Shown one piece after another: positions 48,829 through 60,700 of a stretch of 64,000 nucleotides of DNA (within the stretch, counting starts at the first letter, position 1; every line of letters begins with the position of its first letter). The notes under the pieces were generated by a model, which saw only the letters and a list, made by a program, of their open reading frames with translations, searched no databases and had not been told where the DNA came from. Origin of the DNA: Meloidogyne chitwoodi (taxonomy: Eukaryota > Nematoda > Chromadorea > Rhabditida > Meloidogynidae); NCBI GenBank assembly GCA_015183035.1, contig JACZZP010000012.1:2046001-2110000 (forward strand), written 5' to 3'. The translations under genes and the position numbers were made by a program.

Positions 48829-49203
48829 TCAAAAAGAAGGCGGAGGAAGAGGAGAAGGCTTTTGTTGTTGTGGTAGTGATTCTTTTAATAATAAATTTAT
48901 TTCTTTTTCTTCATTATTTTTATTATTATTGCTTGTTGTAGAAGAAGAAGATCCTTCACTTAATCCAGAATCTGAAGTTTCATTTAATAATATTTTTTCT
49001 TCTTTTTTTATTTTATTTATTAAAATATTATTTTCTTCATTTTCTTCTTCAAAATAATCATCTTTTCTTAATTTAATTCCAGCTATAAATGATGCCATTT
49101 CCTCCGACGAAAGTGGTTGAATTCCATCAAGACTTGTTATTGAACGTGTTGAGGAAAGAGGCTTTAAAACATTTTTTTTAATAAAATCAAAAAAGGTGGA
49201 CAT
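48829..49203 (-). CDS. Hypothetical low-complexity protein downstream of EVI5 gene
   Basis: A single open frame of 124 residues starting MSTFFDFIKKNVLKPLSSTR, with a plausible folded N-terminus (SLDGIQPLSSEEMASFIAGI) and then acidic, Ser/Asn-rich and Pro-rich low-complexity sequence ending PPPSF. It begins 82 nt after the EVI5-type stop on the same strand. It may be a small separate gene, perhaps in an operon, or a 3' exon of an alternative EVI5 transcript. No homologue is recognised. Confidence 0.45.
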   Translation of the reverse strand: MSTFFDFIKKNVLKPLSSTRSITSLDGIQPLSSEEMASFIAGIKLRKDDYFEEENEENNILINKIKKEEKILLNETSDSGLSEGSSSSTTSNNNKNNEEKEINLLLKESLPQQQKPSPLPPPSF

Positions 49204-49284
49204 TTCAGTGCCAAAATATAAAATTTAATAAAAACACAAAAATATTATTTTTAGATAATACAAAGTTGGCATTGAAACGTCTTT

Positions 49285-52200
49285 TTATTTAAAAAATAAT
49301 AATACAGAAGAATCAACATCCTGATCAAAAACAACACAAGTTGCACGAATTTGTAATCTTGCTTCTTTTTCTGCTTTCTTTAAAATTTAAAAAATAAATA
49401 TTTAAAAATTAAAATAAATACTTTAGATTCAATTTGTGCCAATTGTGTTTTAAGTTCTGCAACTGTTTGTAATGCTTCTGTGTATTTTAATCTCTGCATT
49501 ATATTTTTTTCTTTCAATTCGCTTTGTAATTCAATTAATTTACGTTCAAGTTGATGCAATTCTTGACGAAGATCTTTTTCTGTCTGAAAAATAAATTAAA
49601 GTTTTTCGGACATTTCAAAGCCCCAACTATATAATTCTCAAATTAAACTTTTTTATATTATTCTCTGTATTGCTATTTTTAATCATAAAAAAATCTTTTT
49701 ATTTTGATAATTCAGATCAGTTAAAAAAAAGTTAAGGTCAAAAACAAAGTGAATATAACTTTGAAACGACCGAAATTCTAGATCGCCCATTTTATTTAAT
49801 CTCAAAAATTCTTCCTTTCCTTTTAAAATAAAAATAAAACCTGAATACAATTATCCTTTTCTTCTCTTAATCTTTTAATTTCATCGTCCTGTCGTTTAAG
49901 TTGATTAGTACAAACATGATTTTGTGTTTCCATTTCCATCAACTTTTTAAAAATTAAAAAATAATCAAATAATTCAAAGAAAAACCTTTTGTCTCATTTC
50001 TTTCAATTCTGCCAATGTATCAGCTTCTTTTATACGTAAACCAATAAAATTATCTTCCAATTCTCTCAAATTCCAACCTTCCAAATTATTTTCTCCTTCA
50101 TTATTATTATTTAAATTTAAATTATTTCCTCCTCCTCCACCACCAACAGTAGCACCAATTATTGTTGCTGTTATTTTTGCTATTCTTTCTCTTGTAGTAT
50201 TTTTTCTTTGTTGATTATTATTATTTTGTTGTTGTTGTTCATTTAAATTACTAAAAGGCTGTTCTTGTGTTGGTGGTGGAATAATCTCTAATTCTTCATC
50301 CACGGAAAGGGATGAAAGAGGTGGAGAATTCAACGATTCTCTACTTTAAAAATTAATTTAAAAAAAAATAAAAAGAAAACCTTGTAAAATTATGAACACC
50401 TCTTAATTGAATATATGAATGCCATTGTTGCTCAAACTCTGCCAATTTTTGACGCATTTCTTTAAGTGAAAGACAAGATTCTGCTTCACGCATTTTAACA
50501 CGAATTAATTCCTTTTTTTTAAATAAATTAATAAAAATTAAATAAATTAAAAATAAACTTCTTGTATTGCAGCAATTCCTCCTTCTGGTGGACACTCTTT
50601 AAATCTTTTATTTGCTGATTCTAATTCCTTTTAAAAAAATAAAAAGAATATTTAAAACAAAAATAAAACAAACATTTATTCGTATTTTTTGTTCTCTAAC
50701 TGTGCTTTCAAGATCAGCCTTTTTTGAATGTGTTTCAATTAATTCTTGTTGTAATTGATGAATATGTTCAATCATTGAAATATCGTCAACTTGAACTTCT
50801 TCATCTTTCTTAAAAATAATAAATTTATTTTTTAATAAAAATAAATTTATAGTAATAAAAATTAAACCAAATTTCGTCGTTTTTGAGTGTGTAATTCTCT
50901 AATCTAAAATTTAAAAATAAAATTAATTAATTAATTAAAAATAATAAACCGATTGATGTGCATCTTCTAAACGTCGATGAGCATCAGAATTAATATCTCT
51001 CAAAATATTTAATTCATGAGAAATATTTAAACAAGTATCTGCTTGTTGTGCCAAATCAACTTGTCCACGTACTAAACGATCAGCTAAGGCAGAACTTTCA
51101 CTTTCCAAATAATCTATACGTTGACGAAGTAATCTGTTTTCTGTCCGTAAACGCTAAAAAATAAAAATTAAAATAAAAAAGAAAATTCAAAAATAAAATA
51201 AAAATATATATAATTAATTTTGACCTTTTTTAACCAATAAAAACGACTTGCAATATTTCTATGCCGACATATCATTTTTAAAATATAAGCAAAATATTGT
51301 TAATAGGTAATATATTCGCAAAAAAAAAATAAAAAAAACTTAACACAAAATATTAAAAATGATTTTAAAACATAAATTAAAGTATAAAATATTTTTGCGA
51401 ATAAATGGGGTGTTACCTAAACATTGAATAGTAGCAGGTAGAGAAAAAACAAATAAAAAGATGTGTTTTGCGAAAAAGGTGGTAAATCAAGTTTGTATTT
51501 TTCATAAATTAATCAGAATTATTGTATTTTTAGAAATAACTGTAAAGTTTTCGGAATTAATTTTCAGAACAAAATACAAATAAAAAATAATGTAATTATT
51601 TAATTGTATTTTATTCTGAAAAATACAATTCCGGAAGCGTTACAATGTATTTTTCTTAAGCTATAAAAATACAAAAATCAATAGAAAAGAAAATACATAT
51701 ATAAAATAAACATAAAAACGGAAAAATAAATAAAACAATTATATAAATACAATTATTGTACAAGTGTCCTTTTACGGAAAAATACACACATTTTATGATA
51801 AAAAAAGGAAAAAATAAGCTTTAAGTAAATAAAGGTAAGTGAAATGTATGTCCGCGTGTAATAATAATGTCCGATAAAATATATTTTTTTAAATATAAAA
51901 ATTAAAATATTTTTGGTTTTTTTAGATTAAAAAAAGATTGTATTTCTAAAATAAAAATAAATAAATTTAAAAATGTTTTTGTGTAATTTATTTTAGGAGA
52001 TAGAATAAAACCTTTTTTTTAATTAAATTAGGAAAAATGTTTTGTTAAATGGTGGAGAAAAAATAAATAAATTTTAAAAAGTTTCGTGTTGTGATATTTT
52101 CTTTTTAAATTAAAAAAAAGAAGAAATATATTAAGAAAAAATAATAAAATATTTTAAGAGAATTAAAAAAATAAATTAATTTAAAAAACAAACAAAAACT

Positions 52201-55200
52201 CCCCCAAAAACCCAAAAATTCTTATTAATTAATTATTTAAAAAATAAATTATAATAATTAACTTACTCTAAGTTCAATAACTTCTTCCTGATCTTTTGTT
52301 CGTTTTGTCAAATATTCCTATTTTTTAGAAAATTAATTTTAATTTTAAAAAATTCAAAACCTTTTCTAATTTTTTCATTTTTTTAGCATTTAAATGAACT
52401 TTTAAAGCAACAGTAAAAAGTAATTCATGGTCATTTTCATAACGGTTATTTAATTCTCTTTGAAAATATCTCAACATCCCCTTTAAAAAAAATAAAAAAT
52501 ATTTAAAATAGTTAATCCCCTTAGGGAAAATAAAACACTTTTTGCAACACTTTTCTCCCAACAATTCTTTTTTTTATTTAAAAAATATTATCTTTGCTTA
52601 TTATCTTTAAAGACCAAAAAAGTACACATAAAAAATACCCAATCTCTCTCCAACATTTATTAAAAAATAAAATAAAAAAACCTCCATATCCAATTGTAAC
52701 AAATCAATTCTAGATTGTTGTAATATACAAATTGCAATTTTAAAAATAACATCAATTCCATCTACTAAAAACCAATCCATTATTCTATTTGCCAAATCCA
52801 AAGAAAGTGTAGTAATAAAAACAGTTAAAAACCAAGAAGATGCATACATTGAAGTATCAAATCCCATATTATTACTTAAATTTAAATTAATTAAATAATA
52901 AAATAAAATTTAAAATAAATTAATTTAAATTTTAAAATAAAATTTAAATTAATTAAATAATAAAATAAAATTTAAAATAAATTAATTAAAAATAAAATTT
53001 AAAAATAATACAAGTGCATGTAAAGATCTGGAATTTGTTCAGAAACCATCATTTCTAATTGAAACATACACAAACCTAATTCTGTCATTGTTGGTTTATA
53101 CAATTCTCTTAGCTATTTTTAAAATTAAATAAATTAATTTAATTAAATTTAAAAAAATACTCTATAATTTTCCATTAATTGTATAAAAACAGCAAAAGCT
53201 TCTTCCTCTGGCATTTGTAAAAGTAATTGTCCAACAATAAAGGAAGATCCTTGGCAATACCCAACCTTTTTTTTTAAATTAAATTTATTAAATTATTTTA
53301 ATTTTTTTAAATTGTTCCACATCCTCTCCCTCCACATTTGAGTCTCACAAAAGTACAACAAGTTAAGATTTTATTAATAAATAATATTTTTAAGAGAACA
53401 AAGTGTTCTAAAATTAATATAAAAATATTTCTAAATTTCTGAGAGACTCAAATTTAAAAAAAAATGTGGAAAAAACTCCAAAAATAAATTAAAAAAACAA
53501 AAAACCTCTCTATCATGTAAAGAATAAGCTTTCATAACATTAAATAAAGATTGTTGTCCTTTTCCTTCATCTTTAAAAAAGTCCAATTTTGGAAATGTTC
53601 TGCAAATATCTCTTGAAATAACTTTTTCATAAGGAGAAGATAAACGTAAATATTCAGAATAATTTTCATGTATTAATTTTACATTTGCACCAGATAATAA
53701 TTGCCAGGCTATACTTCTAAAATGTTGAGGTATTCCACCACGTGTTAATTCTTTTACACAATTTGGTCTTCTTTTCCATTCAAATTCCCAACTTTTTATT
53801 AAATTACCCCAAATCTGTTGTTGTAAAATTAAAAAATTAATTAATTTTTAAAGAAAACAATTTATTCTCTCCTATAATATTATTTTTAAATTTAAAAAAA
53901 AAAAACAATTTCAAAAATGAGTTAATCTACTTTTAAAGTATTCCCCAAAAATAATTAAATAAATAAAAAATATACCGTCCAAAGGTCAAAATCTTCATCA
54001 TCTTCTTCAATTGTTGTTGGTGGTTGAAGTGAATTACTACGTGGTGGAGACAACAATTCTTCATTATTATTTTGTGGAGAAGAAGAACGACCTGCCTGAG
54101 AATTTGAAGAACGTTTGGATGTTATACTTTTAATATCTGCTTCGTTTATTCTTAAAAAATAAACAAAAAAAATAAAATTAAAAAAGGAATGGATCTTTTT
54201 GACCTAAATAGTTGGGGAATTTTTTAATTTTTTATAAAGTCTGTTTCTAAAATTCTCAACTTTTTAAATATTTTAACCCAAAAAAATAATTAAAAAATAA
54301 TTAAAAATAATCAAACAAACCTATTCAATTCTTCCATTTTATTAAGTACACATTTAATTTCTGGGTCATCTGGTGTAGTACTTGTTGATTCATCATCTAT
54401 ATTATCACAAGAATATTGAGATTCACAAGAAAATAAACTGTTTGTTGTTGTTGTACTATTATTTTTGATTATTATTTGTGTTGTGTCTTTAAAAAAAAAT
54501 TAAAAAGAAAATTAAAAAAAATTATTTTAAATAAAACTTTTATTTTACGATCAATCAATTTTTTTGTTGCTAATTTACCAAAAATATACCTATTTATTTA
54601 AAATATATATACGTGTGTGTCTATGTGTCTAACAACGTTTGTTGTGTGTGTGGAACCTTTCCCTTAAGTATATCTACTACCCAAAAGATCAACTATATAA
54701 AAAAAATATTCTCTTTAAATAGACACATTTTGGTTTATTTTTTTTTGATCTTTTGGATTATATCAAGGTATTAAAAAATAATAAAGGTAAAAAATAAATA
54801 AACATTTATACTCAAAGGAAATATATAAAAATTTAATGCTATTTTTATTTAATTTTTTTGGTATTTTTTAAATAAAATTTATATAATATCTTTTTTTAAT
54901 TCCTTTAAGTAAAAAACGTTTATTACACACACCCTCTATATTTTATTTTTTGTCAGCAGGAAATAAAAAAATTAAAAGTAGTCATTATTTATTTTTTATA
55001 ACAAAAAATATTTAAAAAAAAATATTTTTGATATATAAAAACACACACCTTTATATAAAGACAAAATCAATTTAAAAAAAAACAAAAAAATATTATAACA
55101 ATTTAATTAATTTTTTTTAAAATATACTTTATCATTAATTTGGGGTATTAAAAATATAATATTATTTTTTTAAATATACAAAAATAATTTAACAAAAAAA

Positions 55201-55251
55201 CCAACCATTACTATTAATTTGCAAATTATTTCCCTTAATTTCAATAACCAT
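49285..55251 (-). CDS. EVI5-type TBC-domain Rab GTPase-activating protein
   Basis: RabGAP with an N-terminal TBC domain and long C-terminal coiled coil; EVI5-family proteins act on Rab11/Rab35-type GTPases at recycling endosomes and in cytokinesis. Exon 1 (55251-55206, MVIEIKGNNLQINSN) joins in frame across a 720-nt intron to TTQIIIKNNS. TBC motifs follow: SWEFEWKRRPNCVKELTRGG, ISRDICRTFPKLDFF with the catalytic arginine, REVGYCQGSSF with the glutamine finger, MPEEEAFAVF and MYASSWFLTVFITT. After QLDMEGMLRYFQRELNNRY comes the coiled coil (ELRRLRTENRLLRQRIDYLE, SALADRLVRGQVDLAQQA, ESCLSLKEMRQKLAEFEQQW, RIKEADTLAELKEMRQKL). It ends DVDSSVLLFFK at TAA 49287-49285. A poly-Asn/Gln insert (near 50200) interrupts the coil. 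Confidence 0.9.
51150..52265 (-). other. Long intron of the EVI5-type gene
   Basis: About 1.1 kb of AT-rich sequence between the exons encoding KDQEEVIELR and RLRTENRLL. No coding frame or RNA gene is recognised; it contains several short repeats of AAAATACA-type sequence (51490-51740). Confidence 0.4.
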
Positions 55252-57764
55252 TGATGCATTAATTTTTTAAGAAGAAAATAAAAAGGTCAAAATATTAAAA
55301 AAATACTCTAATTTAAAAATACAGAAAATCTAAATTTATATATATTTAATTAAATTAATAAAAATTGAGAGAAAATTAAAAAAATAAAAAGCTAATATTT
55401 AAGTAGAGAAGGAGTGTCTTCTGCAATTATTCTTTTAAAGAGATTTTAAATAAGAAAAAAATTTTTTAAATTTAAATTTTTCCAATTTTCTCCCCAGAAG
55501 CAAAAATTCATTAAAAAAATATATAATTATTTTTAAAGTACAAATAATAAATTATTAAAATTTTGTATCTATGTGTGGGCTTTTATTATTATTTAAAAAA
55601 TAATAAATAAATTTACAAAACAAGGTTAAAAATAAAAGAAAGAAGAAAAAGCTAAAAAGGGGAAGGAAAGGAAAGAAATAGGAGAGCATGTAAAAACAAT
55701 TTTTTAGTAGGTCATACATATATACCTAAATATATTATTTATTATTATTCAATTAATCTCTCAAATAATTTAAAAAACATTAAAATATACAACAATATAT
55801 TATATGTGTATGAATCATTAATTAAACAAAAATTAGATATACAGTGTTTATAATAATCGTTAGAGAAAAATAAAAATAATATAATTCTTTTTTGGATATA
55901 TTTGCTTTTAACGCCTGTTTTAATAATTTAATATAAATAAGCATGTTTTTGTAAAACATTAATAACGCAACTGTTTGTTTCTTTCTCTAATCTCTTTACT
56001 AAACGCATGTTTGTTTCTATGATTTATTTTAATGTTTGTAAAAAGTTAATGTCTGTTTTTGTAATTAACGCTTATTTATTAAATACGCCTGTTTTTCTCT
56101 TCAAGTTTATTTTTTATTTAACGCCTGTTTTGCAGTAATTATATCTCTTTCTCTAACCAAACTAAGATAAAACAAGTTTTATTAAACATTGTGTGTAAAT
56201 CCAAAGAAAATAAAAACTTGAAAAATAACTTTGTACAAAAGAGAGAAAAAGAGAAGACAATTAACCGCAAAACAATGTAATAAATTCGCATAATTGATTA
56301 AGAAAAAATAATAAAATAAATTAATCAAAAAATTAAAAATTAATATATTTTTTGATCGGTCTCAGATTAATTTAAAATAATAAAAATATTAAATTGTTAC
56401 TAAAATTAAATGAAAAGAAAATATATTATTTTTATAAAAGAATTTTTAGTGTTTTAAAACATTTGTGTGTGCAAATGAAAAATTTTGGAAGAAAAATTGA
56501 AAAAAGAAGAGAGAAGAAGAAACAATTTTTCGAAGAGTCTTCTCTCCTCTAGGTAAAAATGAAAAACGAGAACACACACCAACCAACCAACTACTTGATA
56601 TTTATTTATTTCTAAAGGTAAAAGAAAAACCGTTTTACTTACCTAAAGGGTAATTAGAAAAATTAAAAAAAGCTTAAAAAATATACAAAAATTAAACGAA
56701 GAAAAATATACAATTTGGTAATTAAAAAATTAATTAATTAATTATTGTGAAACAGAGCCTTTTTAGAAAAAAGAAAGAAACAGAATTTAAACAAAGGGTT
56801 GAACAAAATTAATTTAAAAAATTAAATAAAGGTTATAGAGATGTGCAAAGAATGCTTTATATTCTCTTAAAAAATCAGAATTATTAAAACAAAAATCAGA
56901 AAAATATAAAACATGCAAATAATAAAAAAATAAGATTATACTAAAATCAGAATATCAAAAAATTTTCATAAAAATCACATAATAAATTTAAAAATAAAAA
57001 ATCAATTATTAAAAAAAATATTTAAGAAGGAAGGAGAGAAAAATATTTACTTAAATAAATTGGTTGTCATGGAAATATATATTAAATAAAACACGTATAT
57101 ATATAAATATAATTTAAAAAAATAAATGAATAAGCAAATAATAAAAAGCTTAACTAGAAAAAAATAAAAATAAATCTATCCCAATTTCCCTTTTTAACCA
57201 ACCTCCTCACAAACAGTCAGTCAACAAAAACAACCAAAATTTGTATCACTTGAAATTGACACCAACAATATTAAATATTCAAAAATATATATTCTCTCTT
57301 TTTGCTTAAAGAAAAAATAATAAAAGTTGTTTGTTAATCAAAAAAAAAAACCTGTATTTTTTCTTTTTGGATGATAGAGAATATTTTATTTAGCTTTTTC
57401 TGGTTAATTTGTTGTTTTTTCTTCTTCTTCTCTCGATATATGGTCAAGTCATTTTTAAGTTAAAAATTAGGAAGCAAAACTTGTAGTAGAATTTAAATAA
57501 AAAAGGCACTTGTGAATAAATAATAAACCTGTTAAATAAATTAAAAATAAAATTAGTTAATATATTGAATAATTTAACAAAAAAAAGAAAAATAAATTTA
57601 ATAGACGGAAGAAATCCGATACTTTTTTTTAATAAACAAAATATTAATAAATAAAAGTTTACTCATTTTATTCAATAAATACATAGGTGATATTAAAAGA
57701 AAACTAGATTTGTCTAAAAACTTAAAAAAAAAATTTTGGGAAAATAATTTATTTTTGGGTTTAT
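55252..57764. other. Intergenic region between EVI5-type gene and rme-6
   Basis: About 2.5 kb without coding sequence, upstream of the EVI5-type gene and downstream of rme-6 (both minus). It holds the EVI5 promoter and the array of AACGCCTGTTTT-like motifs at 55910-56133. The rest is A/T-rich. Confidence 0.45.
55910..56133. promoter_or_regulatory. Array of AACGCCTGTTTT-like motifs upstream of EVI5 gene
   Basis: Copies or variants occur at 55910 (AACGCCTGTTTT), 55964 (AACGCAACTGTTTGTTT), 56002 (AACGCATGTTTGTTT), 56048 (AATGTCTGTTTTTG), 56084 (TACGCCTGTTTTT) and 56120 (AACGCCTGTTTTGC), spaced about 35-55 nt. They may be binding sites or a decayed tandem repeat. Confidence 0.4.
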
Positions 57765-60700
57765 TCATTTATTGCATAATTTATTAAGCAAAGTCTTTAA
57801 AAATTCAACTGCTGAATTAAATTGAGTCCAGCAATAAGCTTCACTTCCTTGCATTCTACTGGCATAAAAACTATCAATAAACTGGAGATTAGAAAGAAGA
57901 GCAGTTGGATTTGCCTAAAATTATTTTTTAAAGAAAATTTATTAATAATTAAAAAAACCTTAATAATAACAAATACAAGAATAGGTAAAATATTATCAGC
58001 ACAACAGGTTACACGTCCAGCAGAGAGAACTATCAAATTTTCTATAGTCTCACAACAACGAGAAATACAAGTCTTAGAAAAATTAAATTTTAATATATAT
58101 AATTTAAATAAAAATAAACCATTTTATCACGTGGTGATTTATACGCATTTATAATATTTAATTCAGCCTGAGCAGAAGACCAAGGACATTCTGCATGAAG
58201 GCACTAAATTTTATAAATAAAAAAATAATTAATTCTATCTTCAATTATTGACCATCAATTTCCCCTTTTTAAAGAAATTACTTTTTAAAAAAACCTTGGG
58301 AATAGCAAGATCAGGGTGATCAACAGAAAGTAAAGAAGAAAGTTGACCAATTGATTTTGAAAGTACTCTAAACAAATTGAATTTCAAAAATTAGAAAAAA
58401 AGAAAACATACTCATCACGATAATAATCTGCATCAGAATTTGGAAATAAAGCATAAACATAAATTTGTGCCATTAACGAACGTTCCATACATTTACGTGC
58501 ATATTCTATATTTTCCAATGTTGCACAATTCCAAATAGGATCTGTTACAAGCTGTTCATAAAGAATACGCAGATTAGATTGAACTAATTCTACTTTTTCA
58601 TCCTACAAAAATAAATTATATAAATTTAATTATTAAAAGCTTCAAAACAAAAATAATTTAAATTTAAAAAAAGAATAAAAAATCTAATGTTGAAAATGAA
58701 AAAAGAAAATTTTTAAATTGATACGTTCTTGGCGTTTTGCAAAAAACCGACTAATCGCAAATAAATTTAATGCGAAATAGTATTTCAAATAAAAATTAGA
58801 GATAAAGAGGAAGATAGAGAATAATTTGGCAGAAATTTGCCCGCGACTAGTTGGGCGTACCATTTAAAAATAAATTTCAAAGTGTAAACAAATACAAAAA
58901 TGCACGAAAAACCAAAATTAAGAAAAAACTAAATACAATAAAATCTGTGGTGTAGTGGAAATTTTAAAAAAAATATTAAAAAGATCAACAAAGTTCGAAT
59001 CCAAATAGAGATTTATAAGAAAAAATAAATTAAAAATGTTAAAAAAAATACTTTTTTAATCCCAAATTCTGTAAAAAAATTAAAAAAATACCTGAACATG
59101 TAAATTTTGAAAATTTTGAACAAAAAGTCTCAAAAATGAATCTTCCTTTTGTAAATGAAATCTAACCAACATTTCAACTAAACATTCACAAGTTAATTCA
59201 ATATTTCTAACAAAACGTAAATTCATTTTTTCTAAACAATATTTAAATTGTAATAATGTAGATTGTGATTGTTGTAAATAAAGTGTATATGAAAGTCTTT
59301 GACGTTGTTCTCTTTTTAATTTTTTTAATAATTGACAAATTCCTTTATTATTTTCAAATATATTTAAACAACGCAAAACTTCACGTATTTGTGCTGATTG
59401 TTTACAATCACGACTATTTATTGAATCAGCTAAAAATAATTGAAGCATTTGTTTGAGGGCTTTGACTTCTGCATCAGCAATTTTTCTAAAATTAAAAAAA
59501 TAAAATATATATAATTTTGCTTAAAAATTGGTAAAATATTCTATATTTTTTCACCCAATTTTCCTTAAAATATTAAAAAAGGGGAATCTGCTCACATTTC
59601 TAGAATCTACATTAGACAAGAATTCTACTATTTTTGAATTTTAGTGTTAACCCCAATCAAGATTAAATATCAAAAAACAAGTCTAATCCCATTCCGACAT
59701 TTTCCAAAAAATTTATATTCAAAAATCAGAGCCAAAAATTTAATTTTACGCAAGAAAAAACGAAAATATCCACTTCTTATCTCCTAAAAAATTAAAAAAA
59801 ACCTTGTAGAAGAATCTTCTTTTCCTTCTTCTTCAATATTATCATCAACAACAACAACATTATTATTACTATTATTATTATTAGTATGTTTTAAATATTC
59901 TTTATAATTTAACAAATCTAAACTTTTAGGAAGTGTTGTTGCATTACTCAAAACTAATCTAAGCTTTCTTTTAGCATCCAAAAAAGCACGACAAGTTGTT
60001 ATATTATTTGGATCAAAATATGGAAGTTTATCTTCCTCTTCTTCTTCATTATTATTATTTATTGGAATCTAAAAATTAAAAATATACATATTATTTAAAT
60101 TTAAAAATAAACCTTAAAAAAGAGAAACACCAAAAATGTGGCAAAAAAATGTCTCACAATATTTAAATATATTTAAAAAAATATATATATATATAATAAT
60201 CTTAATCCTTTTTTTTTAAAAAATAGATTAAATCCACATTTATTAAGATAATTTTTAATATTACTTAATTTTTTTTTCCAAACACATACCTAAGACACAG
60301 GAAAAACCTCTCTTACATATAATTATCAAAAAATATTAAAAAAAAACCTCATTAGATGAACAAGCAACATTATTAATTGATGAATTAACAACCAAATTAT
60401 TTAATAATGTATTTGAAGTAATAGGAGCAACAACTGAAACAATTGAACAAGATGCCACATTTGAAGAAAAATTAGTCAAATTATTATTTAATTGTTTTGA
60501 TGATGTTGTCAAATTAATTAAATTTTGTTGTTGTTGTTTATTTAATAATAAATTATTATTTAAACCTTGTTGTTGTATTATTGATGAAGATGAAGAAGCA
60601 TCTACAGCATTTTTTAATTCAATCATTGCTGCTTCATTATCAGAAGCAACTACATCTGTTGACCAATTGTCACTTACCAAAGATATTGTTTCATCAACTA

